Assembly: GCA_017354895.1 (NCBI GenBank)
Contig: CP071498.1
Coordinates: 1,116,001 to 1,180,000, forward strand
Reading direction: 5' to 3'
Origin: Podospora comata
Taxonomy: Eukaryota; Ascomycota; Sordariomycetes; Sordariales; Podosporaceae
Length of the DNA stretch: 64,000 bases
Within the stretch, counting starts at the first letter, position 1; every line of letters begins with the position of its first letter. Position numbers and translations under genes: made by a program. The notes under the pieces were generated by a model that was not told the DNA's origin, made no database searches, and saw only the letters and a list, made by a program, of their open reading frames with translations. Below, one piece after another: positions 20,314-32,100 of the stretch.

Positions 20314-23300
20314 TTACCCTTGGGTCAACACCAAATGCGAACCATCCCCGCTCTCTATCGTCCCCTCCTTCCCATAGGTACTATTCAACCAAGGGATCTC
20401 GTCAAAGTCCACCGGCGGATACCCAGCAGCAAGCGCGCTCTCCTTCATAACCCTCAGCGCATCCGTTCCCAGTCGTGCAGCGTCCACCCTCAGTATCTCC
20501 CTTGCTTCGACAATGGCTTTGATCGCCTTCTCCAGGACCTCATAGGCCTGCTCTTGTTTCGACTTTGCTGTCGTAGACTCTGGGTTCGGCTCGAACCTCT
20601 TGACGTAGGTAAACGCCGTCTTGAGCATGTTGAGGCAGGCAGTGTCCTCTTTGTAACTGCTGCTCAGTGCCCGCCCAATCGCTAGCTTCAGCCTCGCCAC
20701 GTCGAGGAGTTTGGTTGCCGCACTGAGGATGATGCCAAAGTTGGCGAGGTTATAGCACGGTGATTCACCTTTGGCCTTGGCGGCATGAGCAGCGTAGACT
20801 ATCGCTCCAGAGTAGAACCGCATCGTGAGGCATATCCTCGCTGCTTGGTGCAGTGCCGTGTCTGTGGGATTGATCCCTAGCTCTTCCATGCCTCTGAGGC
20901 TATCCTGAACAACCATCAGCATGCGACTTGGGTGCCACGCCTTCCTTTCCCTCTTCATGTCTGTGAAGAGGTTGCGAATCTTCCAGCCAACGATATAATT
21001 GATGATTCCCTCCGTCTCAAGCCCATTGTCTTGTGCATCCCGCACGAGTTCGTACGCGTCTTGATAGCTATCCGGCTCAGCCTGCAGCTGCGCCTGAACC
21101 GCCAGCCGCAATGTCCCTTGGGAGACATCCATCCCCTCGTGTCGAGACACCCTGTACATCCTCAATGCCACCCTCGGGTGGCCGTACGTCAGATGCTCCT
21201 TCATAACCAGCGCGAGCTCCCTCGCGTCCGCACACTTGCCCTTGTGCGGCAAAATATTGCGCTCAACACGTAGAGACAACAACCTCCCCCTCGTCGCCCT
21301 CCCCCCGCTCCCATCCCCCAACGCCGCCCTCACCATCACCGTCTCGGTGTACCTATCCGCAAACTTCGGACTCAGCAACCTCAGCTTCCGATAAAGCGTC
21401 CTCAAATCCCTAAACGGCATCTTCCACTCCCTCCTCAGAACCGTCAAAATAACATTGCTAAACGCCGCATCCACCTCAAACCCCAACCCAGTACAGTACT
21501 CCAACCACTCCACCATCCTGCCCACATCCCTCCCCTTCGCATACTTCGCCCCCATCACGCTGAAGATGTAATTGTTCAGCGGCACCCCCAACCCCTCCAC
21601 ATACCCCCTCAAAAACCCATCCGTCTCCTCCACCGTGTGCCCATCCGCATACGCCTTCAGCACCGGCACAAAAACCTGACTGTAATTCTTCATCCCCTCC
21701 GGATCGTCCTCCTCAACCTTCATCCTGTCAAAAATCGCCCTCACCGCCTCCCAGTCCCCCCCGGCAGCATAATGCCTCGCAAAAACCCCCAGCATCCTCA
21801 CATCCTCAAAAACCACAAACCCATCCGCCGCCGACTTTTCAAAATACCACTCCGCCAACGCCTCCTCCCCAGCCTCGAGAGAAATCTCCACCATGACCCG
21901 GTACAGCGCGTCAGGGTAGAGGACCTCCTTCTCGATGCCCGCCTCCTCCCCAAGGGTATCAAACAGCCTCTGAGTCCCACCAAAATCCTTATTCCTCCTC
22001 CAGTACGCCACCAGCAACCTCGTAGCAAGCTCGGACGGCATCTTAAAGTCGATACCCCTGTACAGTTTTCTCAGCGTGTGGAGCACATCATCTGCCCGGT
22101 GGTTGTGCGCCTTTTCAACGCAATCGACCGCCAGCCTGGCGATGTCATACAGCGATACCGAGTCCGGCATGCAGTTTGCGTAATTGAACCGGAATATCTG
22201 GATCGCCATCTTGTAGCTGTGTTGCTCGGCCAGTTTGGTCAAATACCAATGTGTGAACTCGGGAGTTGCGTCCCCCATACGGAGGGCATAACCATGGCAC
22301 CGCCGATAAATTTCTCGGCCGTTGATGAGGTGGTCAGCCGCGAATCTCGCTTCAAGCAGCCTCCGGCCGGTTTCGTGGAGGCCGGGGTCAACCACGGGGG
22401 TTCGGTCCGCAAGTTTGGGACGGTAGACCACCGCGGCGAGGTCGAGGATGCGCAGGCGGGCGCCTTGGTTGGATTTGAGGGTTTCGGCGTGGGCCAGGAG
22501 GGAGCGGATGAGGGAGGATGGTTCAAAGGCGTAGTAATCGATTTCGTTGATTTTTCCGCTTCGCAGGACTCGTGCGAGGACGTTGCCTGCTTCTTCGAGC
22601 ATGCCTGCTTCTTGGCAGGTTCTGCAGAGGAGGGCGGTGCCGGATAACCAGCCTGGCTGTCCTGCGATGGCGCTTTCGGAGTTTTCTAGGACGAATTGAA
22701 CGACGTGGCCGAGCCGGGTTGCGTTTTTGGAGATGCAGGCCTCCTGGATTAACCTCAGGATCTTTATTGTCGAAGGGAATTGAAGGGACTGGACGGTGTT
22801 GAGCCACAAGAGGGAAGCGGTTGGGTCGGTATTCTGTCCAGCCGTCTTTCCTTCAAGCTGTGTCGTCGATACTGTGTTGGTGGGCACATCGGGAACACCT
22901 GCGCCGGTGGTAGCCTTCCTCTGAATGGAGGAGATATCTCGAAACGACCTCGCCTTCGTAGAAGCCTGATGCTCCCTATACCATTCCGGAACCGTCACCG
23001 ATCTCTTCACTCCCTCCTCCCGCCCATCCCGCCACGCCGCAGCATTAAACTCGGCAAAAGGGTCCAATTCCGGCGGTTCAGCCACCAGCTCTACATCCCC
23101 CCTCCCCCCTCCCACCTCATCCTCCACCCCAGCATCTCTCTTCTCCTGCTTCTCCAAACAAGCCCCTCCACTCCCCCCCCTCCCATCCGCAGGCGAAAGC
23201 ACAATCGGCTCCTCATCAACCTGCACAGCCCGCTCCTGCAACACCCTCAACCTCGTCCTCCCCCCTCCCGGCCTGTACTGCCGACAGCTCTTGAGCCTCT

Positions 23301-23445
23301 CCCCATTCTCCACAATCCTCAGCACGCTGTTTATCCTCCGCCTCCGATCCTCGGCAATAATCGCAATGGTGCAGGTCGTGCCCACAACAAGCCCTTGGAG
23401 CGCTGTCAGGGCAGCCTTGGAGGGCACAGGTAGATTCGGCGGCAT
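20314..23445 (-). CDS. PPR-like mitochondrial protein
   Basis: Long alpha-helical protein of 1043 residues from a single exon. The N-terminus (ALQGLVVGTTCTIAII followed by AEDRRRRINSVLRIVENGER) has a hydrophobic stretch then Arg-rich sequence, a layout I associate with fungal mitochondrial PPR proteins. From about residue 200 onward it consists of helical-hairpin units with PPR-like spacing, for example the segments around VRAIFDRMKVEEDD and LRTLYRKLRLLSPKFADRYT. Such proteins bind organelle transcripts and control their processing or translation; the target here cannot be read from sequence. A profile search would settle the number of repeats. An alternative is a general TPR-type scaffold. 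Confidence 0.6.
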   Translation of the reverse strand: MPPNLPVPSKAALTALQGLVVGTTCTIAIIAEDRRRRINSVLRIVENGERLKSCRQYRPGGGRTRLRVLQERAVQVDEEPIVLSPADGRGGSGGACLEKQEKRDAGVEDEVGGGRGDVELVAEPPELDPFAEFNAAAWRDGREEGVKRSVTVPEWYREHQASTKARSFRDISSIQRKATTGAGVPDVPTNTVSTTQLEGKTAGQNTDPTASLLWLNTVQSLQFPSTIKILRLIQEACISKNATRLGHVVQFVLENSESAIAGQPGWLSGTALLCRTCQEAGMLEEAGNVLARVLRSGKINEIDYYAFEPSSLIRSLLAHAETLKSNQGARLRILDLAAVVYRPKLADRTPVVDPGLHETGRRLLEARFAADHLINGREIYRRCHGYALRMGDATPEFTHWYLTKLAEQHSYKMAIQIFRFNYANCMPDSVSLYDIARLAVDCVEKAHNHRADDVLHTLRKLYRGIDFKMPSELATRLLVAYWRRNKDFGGTQRLFDTLGEEAGIEKEVLYPDALYRVMVEISLEAGEEALAEWYFEKSAADGFVVFEDVRMLGVFARHYAAGGDWEAVRAIFDRMKVEEDDPEGMKNYSQVFVPVLKAYADGHTVEETDGFLRGYVEGLGVPLNNYIFSVMGAKYAKGRDVGRMVEWLEYCTGLGFEVDAAFSNVILTVLRREWKMPFRDLRTLYRKLRLLSPKFADRYTETVMVRAALGDGSGGRATRGRLLSLRVERNILPHKGKCADARELALVMKEHLTYGHPRVALRMYRVSRHEGMDVSQGTLRLAVQAQLQAEPDSYQDAYELVRDAQDNGLETEGIINYIVGWKIRNLFTDMKRERKAWHPSRMLMVVQDSLRGMEELGINPTDTALHQAARICLTMRFYSGAIVYAAHAAKAKGESPCYNLANFGIILSAATKLLDVARLKLAIGRALSSSYKEDTACLNMLKTAFTYVKRFEPNPESTTAKSKQEQAYEVLEKAIKAIVEAREILRVDAARLGTDALRVMKESALAAGYPPVDFDEIPWLNSTYGKEGTIESGDGSHLVLTQG

Positions 23446-24061
23446 CGTGGTGGTCGTCGGCGCTTGGTCTTCATTTCGTCCGGCGCATTGCTGGAAAAAG
23501 AAAAGAAAAGAGTCGTCAGATTCCCTCCCCTCTGAAACTGCCGTACGTCCCGTAGGTTGGTAAACTCAATCGAGCGCAGCGGCCATCATACGAGAAGAAT
23601 AATTATTTTTTTTTGGGACCGAATGACATGATAGTTACTAGTTTGCGAGAAGCTCCCCCCCAAGAATGGGTCCTTCAAGCTGAGGTTCAAAGCCGCAGCC
23701 AATCACAACCCCGCCTTCTTGGGGGAGCTTAGGCGCGCCAAGACAAAACTGTTATGGTTGCATTACCCCGAGAATTACTGCAGCTGCTCTATGTAGCTCA
23801 GCAATCACCAAGCCTTTCAAAGATCTTCAGTTGTTGGTATTATATCTTGCTGATTGAGGAGTTCATACATCTATCCCATCTATCTCCTTAAAAGTCTGTC
23901 TATCCAGCCCAACCCTCCCACCCATCCTCCCAAAAATAACGCCCACATGAGTTAACCTCCCCTCCACCTTCCGTACCCATGCATGTCTTCATCTTTTCAT
24001 ATCATACAATGGTCTATATACAAGTACATTTCATGCTGCGCGCCATCTATTTACCCTAGAT
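23446..24061. promoter_or_regulatory. promoter region of the PPR gene
   Basis: Lies between the PPR start codon and the stop of the carrier gene, both on the minus strand. A/T-rich around 23600. A near-repeat of GAAGCTCCCCCCCAAGAA and its inverted form (TTCTTGGGGGAGCTT) at about 23650-23667 and 23713-23727 could form a stem; its role is unknown. No gene seen. Confidence 0.4.
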
Positions 24062-25510
24062 CTAAACGACCTCCCGGCGCTCCATCGGCATGTACCTCTC
24101 CAGCTGACGGAGAACATTCTGGTACAAGAACAGCATGCAGCCGCTCTGAATGCTGGTCCAAACCGCCCTCGGCCCAACACCCCTGAACCACCCCCCAATA
24201 CCCTCGCTCTTGTAGATGATCTTTAGCCCAGTCATGACCGAGGACGTGTTGAGTGTTACAGCACCGGGTTTGGGCGTGTGTGTCGAGGGCGACGAAGTCG
24301 ATATCAACCGCTTCTGCAGTTTCGGGCTCGCTGCTTCGGCGACTGGTATGCCATGTTGTCCGTCTTTGACAACGGCAGGCTTTGCGATCACGGGCGAAGA
24401 CTGTCCTGGTACCTCAACGACCTGGGTTTGGAGTCTCGTCTTCACAACGTCCAACGGGCATGTTATCGTCCCGGCCAAACCACCCGCTGCCGCACCAGTC
24501 AACAGCTCGAGCTGCCAGCCAATATCCCGACCGTCCTTCCACTTTCGAGCCCAGGCTTGACCCTGCTCGTAAAACATGAACTGGAGGGCCGAATAAGGCA
24601 GATCGCGCCATAATGTGGCACCGTAGCCGTAAAACAGAGCCGAGGGGCCTTCGTTGCGGACGATGGTCCTCAAGGCGTCTGTTGTTCCCCGATAGTTGTA
24701 CCCCGAGGTGAAATGCGGGTTATTGTATCGTCCCTGAAGCTGGAGTCTTGTCTTGAGCACCTCGGAGGGAACATAGACAAAAGAGGCAACAAAATCGCCG
24801 AAAAATCCTGCAGAAAACACAACCATCAGCCCACGACTCTCCCCCTCTTCAGAAATTTCCACTAACCAGCCGTGAGATATGTCAAATGTGGCTGGATGCC
24901 AAAGTCCAACATCTGCCTCTTGCTCCATTCATAGCTCCCAAAGAACAAAACAGTCCCCGGAAAAGAGCCAAACAACGCCGGCAGCCATCCACCATATAGC
25001 CCTCGCCGTATCCCTTCCTGTCGCCAAATCTTGTAATACGAGGATCCAAGAGACGTGTACTTTGGTGGAATGTGAGGGTCGCCCTGCTGTCGTGTTTTTA
25101 CCGTATCGAGCGAGTGCATGAGCATATCGCCGCTCGTACCGCCTATCCCGCCCGCAAGCATGCACTGCACAAAAGTGAAGACAGGTCAGCGCACAAGTCG
25201 TCGGACCGCCGGACAGCCCTCAGAAACCGAGAGAGAAACCAGCGGCAAGAAAAGAGAAATTAGAGTACAAGTGACGACGCACGTGCAGGTAAGGCGGGCG
25301 GCCTTCCAGCTGCTCTCCATTTTCGGATTCGGACCTCATATTATGCTGAATTTCTGGAGTGGTGGTATGCTGCGAGAGGATGCCCGGTGTCTGGGTAATA
25401 ACATGATGGTCGAGGGGGGACTGCTGGCTCGAACTCGGCGACGACGACGACGACGAAGTGGTGGTGGTGCTATTGCTACTGGCGGCGGCAGATCCAAAGC
25501 CTAGCACCAT
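24062..25510 (-). CDS. MME1: mitochondrial carrier, Mme1 (Ymr166c) type
   Basis: Inner-membrane solute carrier of the SLC25 family; the yeast relative Mme1 is reported as a mitochondrial magnesium exporter. Three exons on the minus strand: 25510-25283, 25164-24867 and 24808/24807-24062, about 423 residues. Donors are GTGCGT and GTTAGT, acceptors GTGCAG and CTGCAG, phases agree. Three carrier repeats are visible: HSLDTVKTRQQG, VPSEVLKTRLQLQG and CPLDVVKTRLQTQ, the PxD/ExxK signatures (first with Ser in place of Pro). The block FFGDFVASFVYVPSEVLKTR is close to yeast Ymr166c. The N-terminal 76 residues are Ser/Thr/Gln-rich and poorly conserved in kind, and an insertion of about 60 residues splits the third repeat. 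Confidence 0.88.
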
Positions 25511-25855
25511 CGCTCGCCCCGGGGCAGAAAAAAGAAGAGAATTGCGCTATGCGCCGCCCAGGCCAGGGGGCTCAGGAAAGAAAATTCTCTCGTTATTTTT
25601 CTCGGCCTTCGAGTTTCGTCACAGCGTTCTTGCGTCGTCGGATTCGGGGTTGCTGCGCATATCGCAAATTCAATGTTTCCCAGTTCAAAATTCTGGGCGG
25701 CACCTGGTGCTCCAGACCTCCGATCTTTTTTCGCTAGCGTCATTGGTGTCTCTTGGCCCGTGCCATGCACACCCCTTCTCTCTCTACGAGAGAGACATGC
25801 ATTTTGAGCCTCTTGAATTGGCATTTACAACTGTTGTACACATTTGATACTTACA

Positions 25856-25897
25856 CCCATAACCTATAACCCATAACCCATAACCCATAACCCATAA
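25856..25897. repeat. 7-bp tandem repeat CCCATAA x6
   Basis: Six head-to-tail copies of CCCATAA, the second with one change (CCTATAA). It resembles but is not the fungal telomere unit CCCTAA, so I regard it as a simple microsatellite in the IMP2 3' flank. Confidence 0.85.
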
Positions 25898-25946
25898 ATA
25901 TACAGCCTTTCCCATGTCCCTTATCCGTTCCCTTTGCGTGACCATT

Positions 25947-25994
25947 CCCACAACCACTCCCACAACCACTCCCACAACCACTCCCACAACCACT
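25947..25994. repeat. 12-bp tandem repeat CCCACAACCACT x4
   Basis: Four perfect copies in a row followed by a partial fifth (CCCATA). It ends about 20 bases before the IMP2 stop codon, so it lies in or beside that gene's 3' UTR. Confidence 0.85.
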
Positions 25995-26013
25995 CCCATA
26001 CCTCCCATCCCTC

Positions 26014-26708
26014 TCACGCCCTCACAACCCCCCTCCCCGGCACCTCGGGAACAACCCTCACCAACCTCCACCCCCTCAAAACATAAACCACCCGTCCCGT
26101 AACCAAACCCGCACTGACCGGCCCATAGTAATTACTATCCCTACTCCTATCCCTATTATCCCCCTCCACCCAAACATGCCCCTCCGGCACCACCATCCCA
26201 ACCGGATACAACACCTTCCTCGTCGGCCCGTCCGTTCCCCAAGTCACAACCGGCTTCGGTATAATCCTATCCCCCTCCAAACCCACCACTCGCTTGACCA
26301 CAATCTTATCCGGATCAGTTGGGCTCCTGTTCCCATCATTAGCCAAAACCGCCGCCCCCTCCCCTTCCCCTTCCCCTTCCCCTTTCCCTTTCCCTTCCCC
26401 TTTCCCTTCCCCTCACCTCCCTCCCTCCCCATGAGACAAACATACCTAAAAGTCACCACCTCCCCCCTCCTCAACCCCTCTCTCACCCCGGCCTTCCAAA
26501 CCAAACACCAATCCCTCCCCAAACCCTCATTATACCCCCTGTTCAAAAAAGGGTACATGCTCGGCCCGTTGACAAGGGTCACCTGCGCAACGTAGGAATT
26601 GAACCATATAAATGCCGGGAGCCAGGTCGCGTATCGAAAGAGGTAGTGGCCAAATTGTCGTGCGAAGCTTCCCTTTTTTGGTATCCAGGACGTCCATCGT
26701 GGGGCCAT
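26014..26708 (-). CDS. IMP2: mitochondrial inner membrane peptidase subunit Imp2
   Basis: Serine/lysine-dyad signal peptidase facing the intermembrane space that trims sorting signals of imported proteins. Two exons, 26708-26446 and 26326-26014, 191 residues. The intron has donor GTATGT and acceptor GAACAG and joins the frames through an Arg codon. The nucleophile is Ser50 in NGPSMYPF and the general base Lys99 in IVVKRVVGLEGD; the 49-residue spacing matches the family. The substrate-box motif GDNRDRSRDSNYYGPV is also present, and a hydrophobic helix near residues 22-43 anchors the protein. Imp2 rather than Imp1 is chosen from the N-terminal wording and the SRDSNYYGPV motif. An in-frame Met 51 bases upstream is possible. 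Confidence 0.9.
26352..26416. repeat. polypyrimidine repeat inside the IMP2 intron
   Basis: Imperfect CCCCTT / CCCTTT units on the plus strand, hence G/A-rich in the IMP2 transcript. It fills most of the 119-base intron and is low-complexity sequence that could form G-rich secondary structure in the pre-mRNA. Confidence 0.8.
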
Positions 26709-27254
26709 TTCATTGAGAGGGTGATGTGTCTTGAGGCCCAGGTGAAAATGTTGCTTCAAGTGATAGGTACAAGGGACATGCAGCTCGAAAGCTGGTGAGT
26801 GATTGACTGATGTGCCGTGAAGTGAGGTAAGCTTCTTGGCCGGCGAGAGATGGGATAGATAAGATAAGGAATCTAAAATAGTGGAGGGGTAGTTTTCGGT
26901 GAATGCACTCAGGCAACAACAACATCAGGGGCAAACAGCCCAAAGCTAAAGGGAGATACGAGATGCATGTGAAAAGTCAAAATACACCCATCGCCATGTT
27001 CTCCTAGATGGTGGCATTGAATACATCATCCGCTTTTCATGACCAAATTACAAAGCAAATGACCACCCCCCAATCTTCATGTCTAAACCCTCCGCTGCCA
27101 GACATAAACCCCCAGCTCGATCTTTGTGTATACTGGCACTTTTGTACCCTCATCATTCATCTTAAAACGCTATGAGACATCGAGAATAGCCATGTATCTA
27201 TCATGCCCACGGCTTTTTGTCCCCCAAAACGCCTGCCCATAAACAATGTATGCA
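26709..27254. promoter_or_regulatory. IMP2 promoter and eIF2alpha 3' flank
   Basis: No gene seen in these 546 bases between two minus-strand genes. Composition is ordinary for the locus. Confidence 0.4.
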
Positions 27255-28353
27255 TTAAACCGTCTCGGGGATGTTGTCGTCAGACTCGCTGACCGACTCG
27301 TCACCGCTGACCTCGGCGTTCTCACGCTCCCTCTTCTCCATAAGAGCCTGGAGCTCGGCATCATCCGACTCGGTGACGGCCTTGGGCTCCATCTTGACCA
27401 CCAGGTGGCCGCCAGCCGCCTCGATGCTTGTGCGGATGTCCACGATGGCCTCCTCTAGCCGAGCGATACCTGCGTTCTTGTCCAGGCACGTGTTGGTAAG
27501 ACTGCGAGAAAGGTTAGCACAGTGTGTTTAGAGCATATCTCATATTCACTTACACATAGAGAGGAGGAGAAACAAGTCTGCACTTGACCTGAGTATCGGC
27601 AGTGTTACGGGCCTCAGCGGTGCGGAGGGCAGTCTTGATGGCATCGATACCCTCATAACCGAAGCAGGTGACCTCAACATCGGCACGGACCTTGGTGGGC
27701 TGGGGGGTAAGACGCTTGCCAATGTAAGACTTGAGCTCATCGGCAACCGGGGTGCTGGGGAACTGGATATCGTTCCAGACATCAGGGTTGCTACATCGCC
27801 GTCAGTATGCGCTCAGCACCCCAGCACGACAGGTATACATACGTGATAGAAAGCTTGAAGGCGTCCAGCGAGTGGCCGTACTTCTTGTTGAGCGGCCAGC
27901 CTATTGTCTCATAGAGGGTCTCGATGGGGGTCTCGGTCTTCTCAGCAACGTGTCTCATGATGGAGTGCACAATCTTGGACTTGTTGTAGCGCTCCTCGCA
28001 ACGAATGATATCCTCGGGCGACACGCGACGCTTGGAAAGATCGATATACCCCTTCTCCTTGTCGACACGGAGAACAACGACAACCTCATTGCGACCGACG
28101 CGGATGAGCTTCTGGATCGATCTGATGCGCCGTCTGGAGAGTTCGGAAAGCAGGATCATGCCGTCGATGTTATCGTACTCGAGGAGTTTGACATAGGCTC
28201 CCATATCGGCGATCTGCAGCACCCGGTCAGTACCTGTATACGAGAAAAACGACCCAGCAAGCGACCTGAACGTACCTGTTTTACGTTCACCATCACAAAG
28301 GAGTCGATTTCGGGGTACTTCTCCTCGTAGAATCTGCAGTTGGAGAGCGACAT
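27255..28353 (-). CDS. SUI2: translation initiation factor eIF2 subunit alpha
   Basis: Subunit of the GTPase eIF2 that carries initiator tRNA to the ribosome; its phosphorylation by Gcn2-type kinases throttles translation. Four exons on the minus strand: 28353-28276, 28213-27843, 27790-27554 and 27501-27255, 310 residues, all introns 53-63 bases with GTACGT, GTATGT and GTAAGT donors and agreeing phases. An S1-type beta barrel occupies the N-terminus ([19 protein letters not shown]). The regulatory Ser is present in [20 protein letters not shown] at residue 52 counting the initiator Met, the classic Ser51. An alpha-helical and alpha-beta domain follow, ending in an acidic tail ([17 protein letters not shown]). 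This is a textbook ortholog. Confidence 0.96.
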
Positions 28354-29189
28354 CTTGACTGTGCTTGCCGTTCCCAGGCGGGGCGAACTCGGGATATGTG
28401 TTGGTTTTTGTTGTGAGGGAGAAGTTCGACCAGTCGAGAGAAAGGTGCGAAACGGACGAAGACGGTGCTTTGGTGTCTTGGGACGGACCTGGAAATAGTT
28501 GAAGCTCTTGGTATCGCTGCGTTCAACACTTGCCCTTTCAAAGAACAGTCATTGGGGCCCGCCCCGCGAAGCAAAAATCGGTGCCACCACTGAACAATAC
28601 TAGAAAGTGGGCTGTGGCTGGTGCGCCTGGCCATTGGTGGGGTGAATTGTGGCCCCACCCTCCAAGAGCAATAGGCTTCCCTGTCGGGTTGAGCCAAAGG
28701 TGGGATGAAATGTGGGGGTAATTTTGGTATTTCTCTGCGTAACATACGGTATTCTCTCTGCTTGGCGGCCCACCTGCGCCAGAATTCCGCAGAAGACCTA
28801 CGTCAACGGTTGGAGCTCCAATCACACGCCAACCTGCCACTCCTGCCAGGAACACTTCAATCTGAACAAGGGAGGTCGGCTGGCCGTTGCTCCGTCTGAA
28901 GCCTGAAGTATAAATCTGGTAATTTTGGAGATCCCTTCTTCTTTTGAGCTCTCACAATCCTTTTGTTGCTCTTGTGGCGTTCAGGTTCAGTTTGGGGGTT
29001 GCTGACTGTCTTTCATTGGATTATTGATACCTCCTCCTGCTTCCTGTCTGGTCATGAGCAACAGCCGAGGAACGAATCCGATATGATATTTCAAAGTCAC
29101 GCGTTCTTCCCAACAATACCCGATAACTTTCCGGGTGACCGTTTCTCGTCTCAAAAGCTACCATCAACACCAAGCACGCCCGAATCGCC
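28354..29189. promoter_or_regulatory. divergent promoter region, eIF2alpha and NTE1
   Basis: 836 bases between the two divergent start codons. No recognisable gene. A short upstream reading frame for NTE1 at 29054-29086 is listed separately. Confidence 0.45.
29054..29086 (+). promoter_or_regulatory. possible uORF in the NTE1 leader
   Basis: ATG followed by nine codons (MSNSRGTNPI) and TGA, about 100 bases upstream of the NTE1 start. Whether it is translated depends on where transcription begins, which cannot be seen. Confidence 0.25.
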
Positions 29190-32100
29190 ATGACGGAGCT
29201 TAGTACAACCGTGGCGGTTGCTGCCGCTGCGGGCTCCGGTGCTTTGTCCTCTGCCGTAGCCACGGCCAGCGATGTAGCAAACACCCACGGCTCGTCATCT
29301 TGGTTGGGCATGTTCACAAAGGTCCTCATCTGGGTTTTGCAGCTCCTGTCAACAATACTCTACTATGGCATCAAGCTGGCCACCATATCGGTCCCGACGC
29401 TGCTTTACAACAACCTGTTCTCCAAGAGCTGGACCGTCACCATGAACGCAACAACGCTCATGCTCATTATAGCTGCTATTGCCTTGGGCATGGCCTACTT
29501 TGTCCGCTATCACTATCTCACTTCGTATGAGAGATTACCGCCAGAACCCCAACGTAAGCAGCCGAGCATCGAAATATTCTCAAACACCAGGGAGGAGGAT
29601 GCGAAGGCTGCCTTGGCCACCTATCTGGACCAGTTCATCAGCGCTATCAAGATCTTTGGCTATCTGGAGGCTTCTGTCTACCATGAGCTCACCCGAAGCG
29701 TTCAAACTAGGACACTCATAGCTGGAGAAACTTTGAATCTGGAGGAAGAGGAGGGGTTCTGTCTGGTGGTGAATGGGCTGGTGGAGATCTTTGTCAAGTC
29801 AGGGGAGAACCGTTCGTTTGCTCATAGCCCACATATCAGCGCTGTGGACGGGTTGAGTTCGAGCGACGATGAGCATTCGATTCCTGGGCAGCAGCGTTAC
29901 CAGCTTTTGACCGAGGTTCGCAATGGTGCGCCCATGTCATCGATTTTCTCCATCATGTCTCTATTCACCGAAGATGTACCCCTGAGGTCTCCAGAAGACG
30001 AGGTGCCTGGGCCTGGCCTGTTTGCTGGGTATCCGCCGAGCGCAGGCTATCCGCCGAGTGCAGGACTGGGAGTGGTACGTCCTCGTCTGGCGCCCATGTC
30101 ACAACCAGTGACACAGCCAGGGACACCTCAAAGGCATGATTCTGCGACGAGCTCAATAGAGAACCTACCAGAATCTGTCATTACGCCCGAGACTCCTGTC
30201 TCTGTTGATACACTGCCCCATGTTCCGCCAATCAGTCTTGACACAGGCACGGCCAGCAGGCCAAAGAGACCAATCCCGAAGCGGGCAGCAACCAGCTCTG
30301 CTCATCCAGACATCATTGCGAGGGCGACGGTGGACACAACCATAGCCATCATTCCCGCCAGTGCCTTTAGACGTCTAATCCGCATCTATCCCAAGGCAAC
30401 CTCACACATTGTCCATGTGATACTGTCCCGATTCCAGAGAGTCACGCTCGCCACTGCGTACAACTACTTGGGTCTGACTGCGGAGGTCATGCAGATTGAG
30501 CGCAACATGCTCAAGTACACGACACGTGAGCTTCCAAACCACTTACGGGGCGACGCGCTGGATAGACTCAAGGAGAAATTCAAGAAGGAGAGGGAGCGAC
30601 TAGGCGAGGAAGAAGTTGGTAAGGGGATCGCTCTCCACAATGCTGGAGCTGGCCGTCGCCGCCAGTCTCAAGCTACCTTGCGGAAAGACGCCGTGCTGCA
30701 AGCCTTCGCAAAGCAAAGACACCGATCGCTTGTTGGTTCGGGTGATGGCCCCAGCCCCGGAGACCTCTTGGGAGACATGCAGGCAGCCAGAAGTGGTGGC
30801 CATCACCACCGAGCTCCCACTCTCTCGGCCACCTCACCTCAGTTTGACCTGCATGTCCCACGGGAAGCCATGTCTCCCCTTGCCCAGCGGACTCCCAACC
30901 CTTTCAATACGCTGAGGAACCCCCATGTGTCCATAGCCAAACGGGAGTCAGTCGATGAAGATAATCTCTTCAGAGAGTCCATCCTGGAGTGCATGTTCAA
31001 AGCCCTGGGCTTGGCTAATAATGGGACAGTCAAGGACACGGATTCTGTTCAGGCGTCTCCACGGCTAGTATCGCTTGATGGGCGCCGCCAGAAAGCCGTC
31101 TTTACTACTGGGGCATTTGGTCTCATGGGCGGCGTGGGGACATCTGCTGATGGCGATACAGAGTCGGTAGCTTCTACAGGATTTTCTGCTGTTCCAGTCA
31201 ACCCCACTGTTCTAGCACAAGAAATGAGAGACGAAGTGGAAATCGTCTTCTTCCCCAAGGGTTCGGTACTAGTGGAGCAAGGCGAGCGGAATCCTGGGCT
31301 TTACTATGTTGTCGATGGCTTCCTCGATGTCTGCACCCAGACGGAGGATTCGCACTCGGATATTATCCACTCGTCAGGGAGCACGTCGCTGCATGCTATG
31401 GATAGTTACGAATCACTCTGTGCACCCCACCAGAGACACTCGTCGATACCCGGAGCAAAGGATGGCCACTTCAGGAACGCACGCAAGAAAAAGACGGGAC
31501 GACGGAGTGTGGCGCTGATCAAGCCTGGCGGTCTGGCAGGCTATATCGGGACGATTTCGTCCTACAGATCATTCATCGACGTTGTCGCCAAAACTGATGT
31601 CTATGTCGGCTTCCTGCCGCTGACGTCGATTGAGAAGATTGTGGACCGATATCCCATTGTGTTGTTGACCATGGCCAAGAGACTGACAAACCTACTTCCT
31701 CGCCTCATTCTGCACATTGACTTTGCGCTGGAGTGGGTTCACGTCAATGCCGGACAGGTGATTTTCAACGAGAAAGAAGAGAGCGAAGCCATCTACATTG
31801 TGCTAAATGGACGTCTCAGGCTAGTAGAGCAGCGAGAGGACGGTGGCAGCAATGTCAAGGCCGAGTATGGTCAAGGCGAGAGTATCGGTGAGCTCGAGGT
31901 TCTCACAGAGTCGAGCCGCTCGGGAACTTTGCAGGCCATTCGTGAAACTGAGCTTGTCAAGTTTCCACGCACTCTGTTCAACAGTCTGGCACAGGAACAC
32001 CCCAACATCACGATCAAGATTTCCAAGATCATTGCATCCCGCATGAGAGCGCTGATCGACGACCCCACCAAGATGCTGAGCCCTAAGGATTCGGGCAGCA

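Larger units (their letters stand above)
25511..26013. other. carrier promoter and IMP2 3' flank
   Basis: No gene seen. It carries two adjacent minisatellites, listed separately, and the promoter of the minus-strand carrier gene. Confidence 0.4.

Noticed and set aside
25856-25897. Interstitial telomere.
   Set aside because: The unit is CCCATAA, not the fungal CCCTAA, and there is no subtelomeric context.
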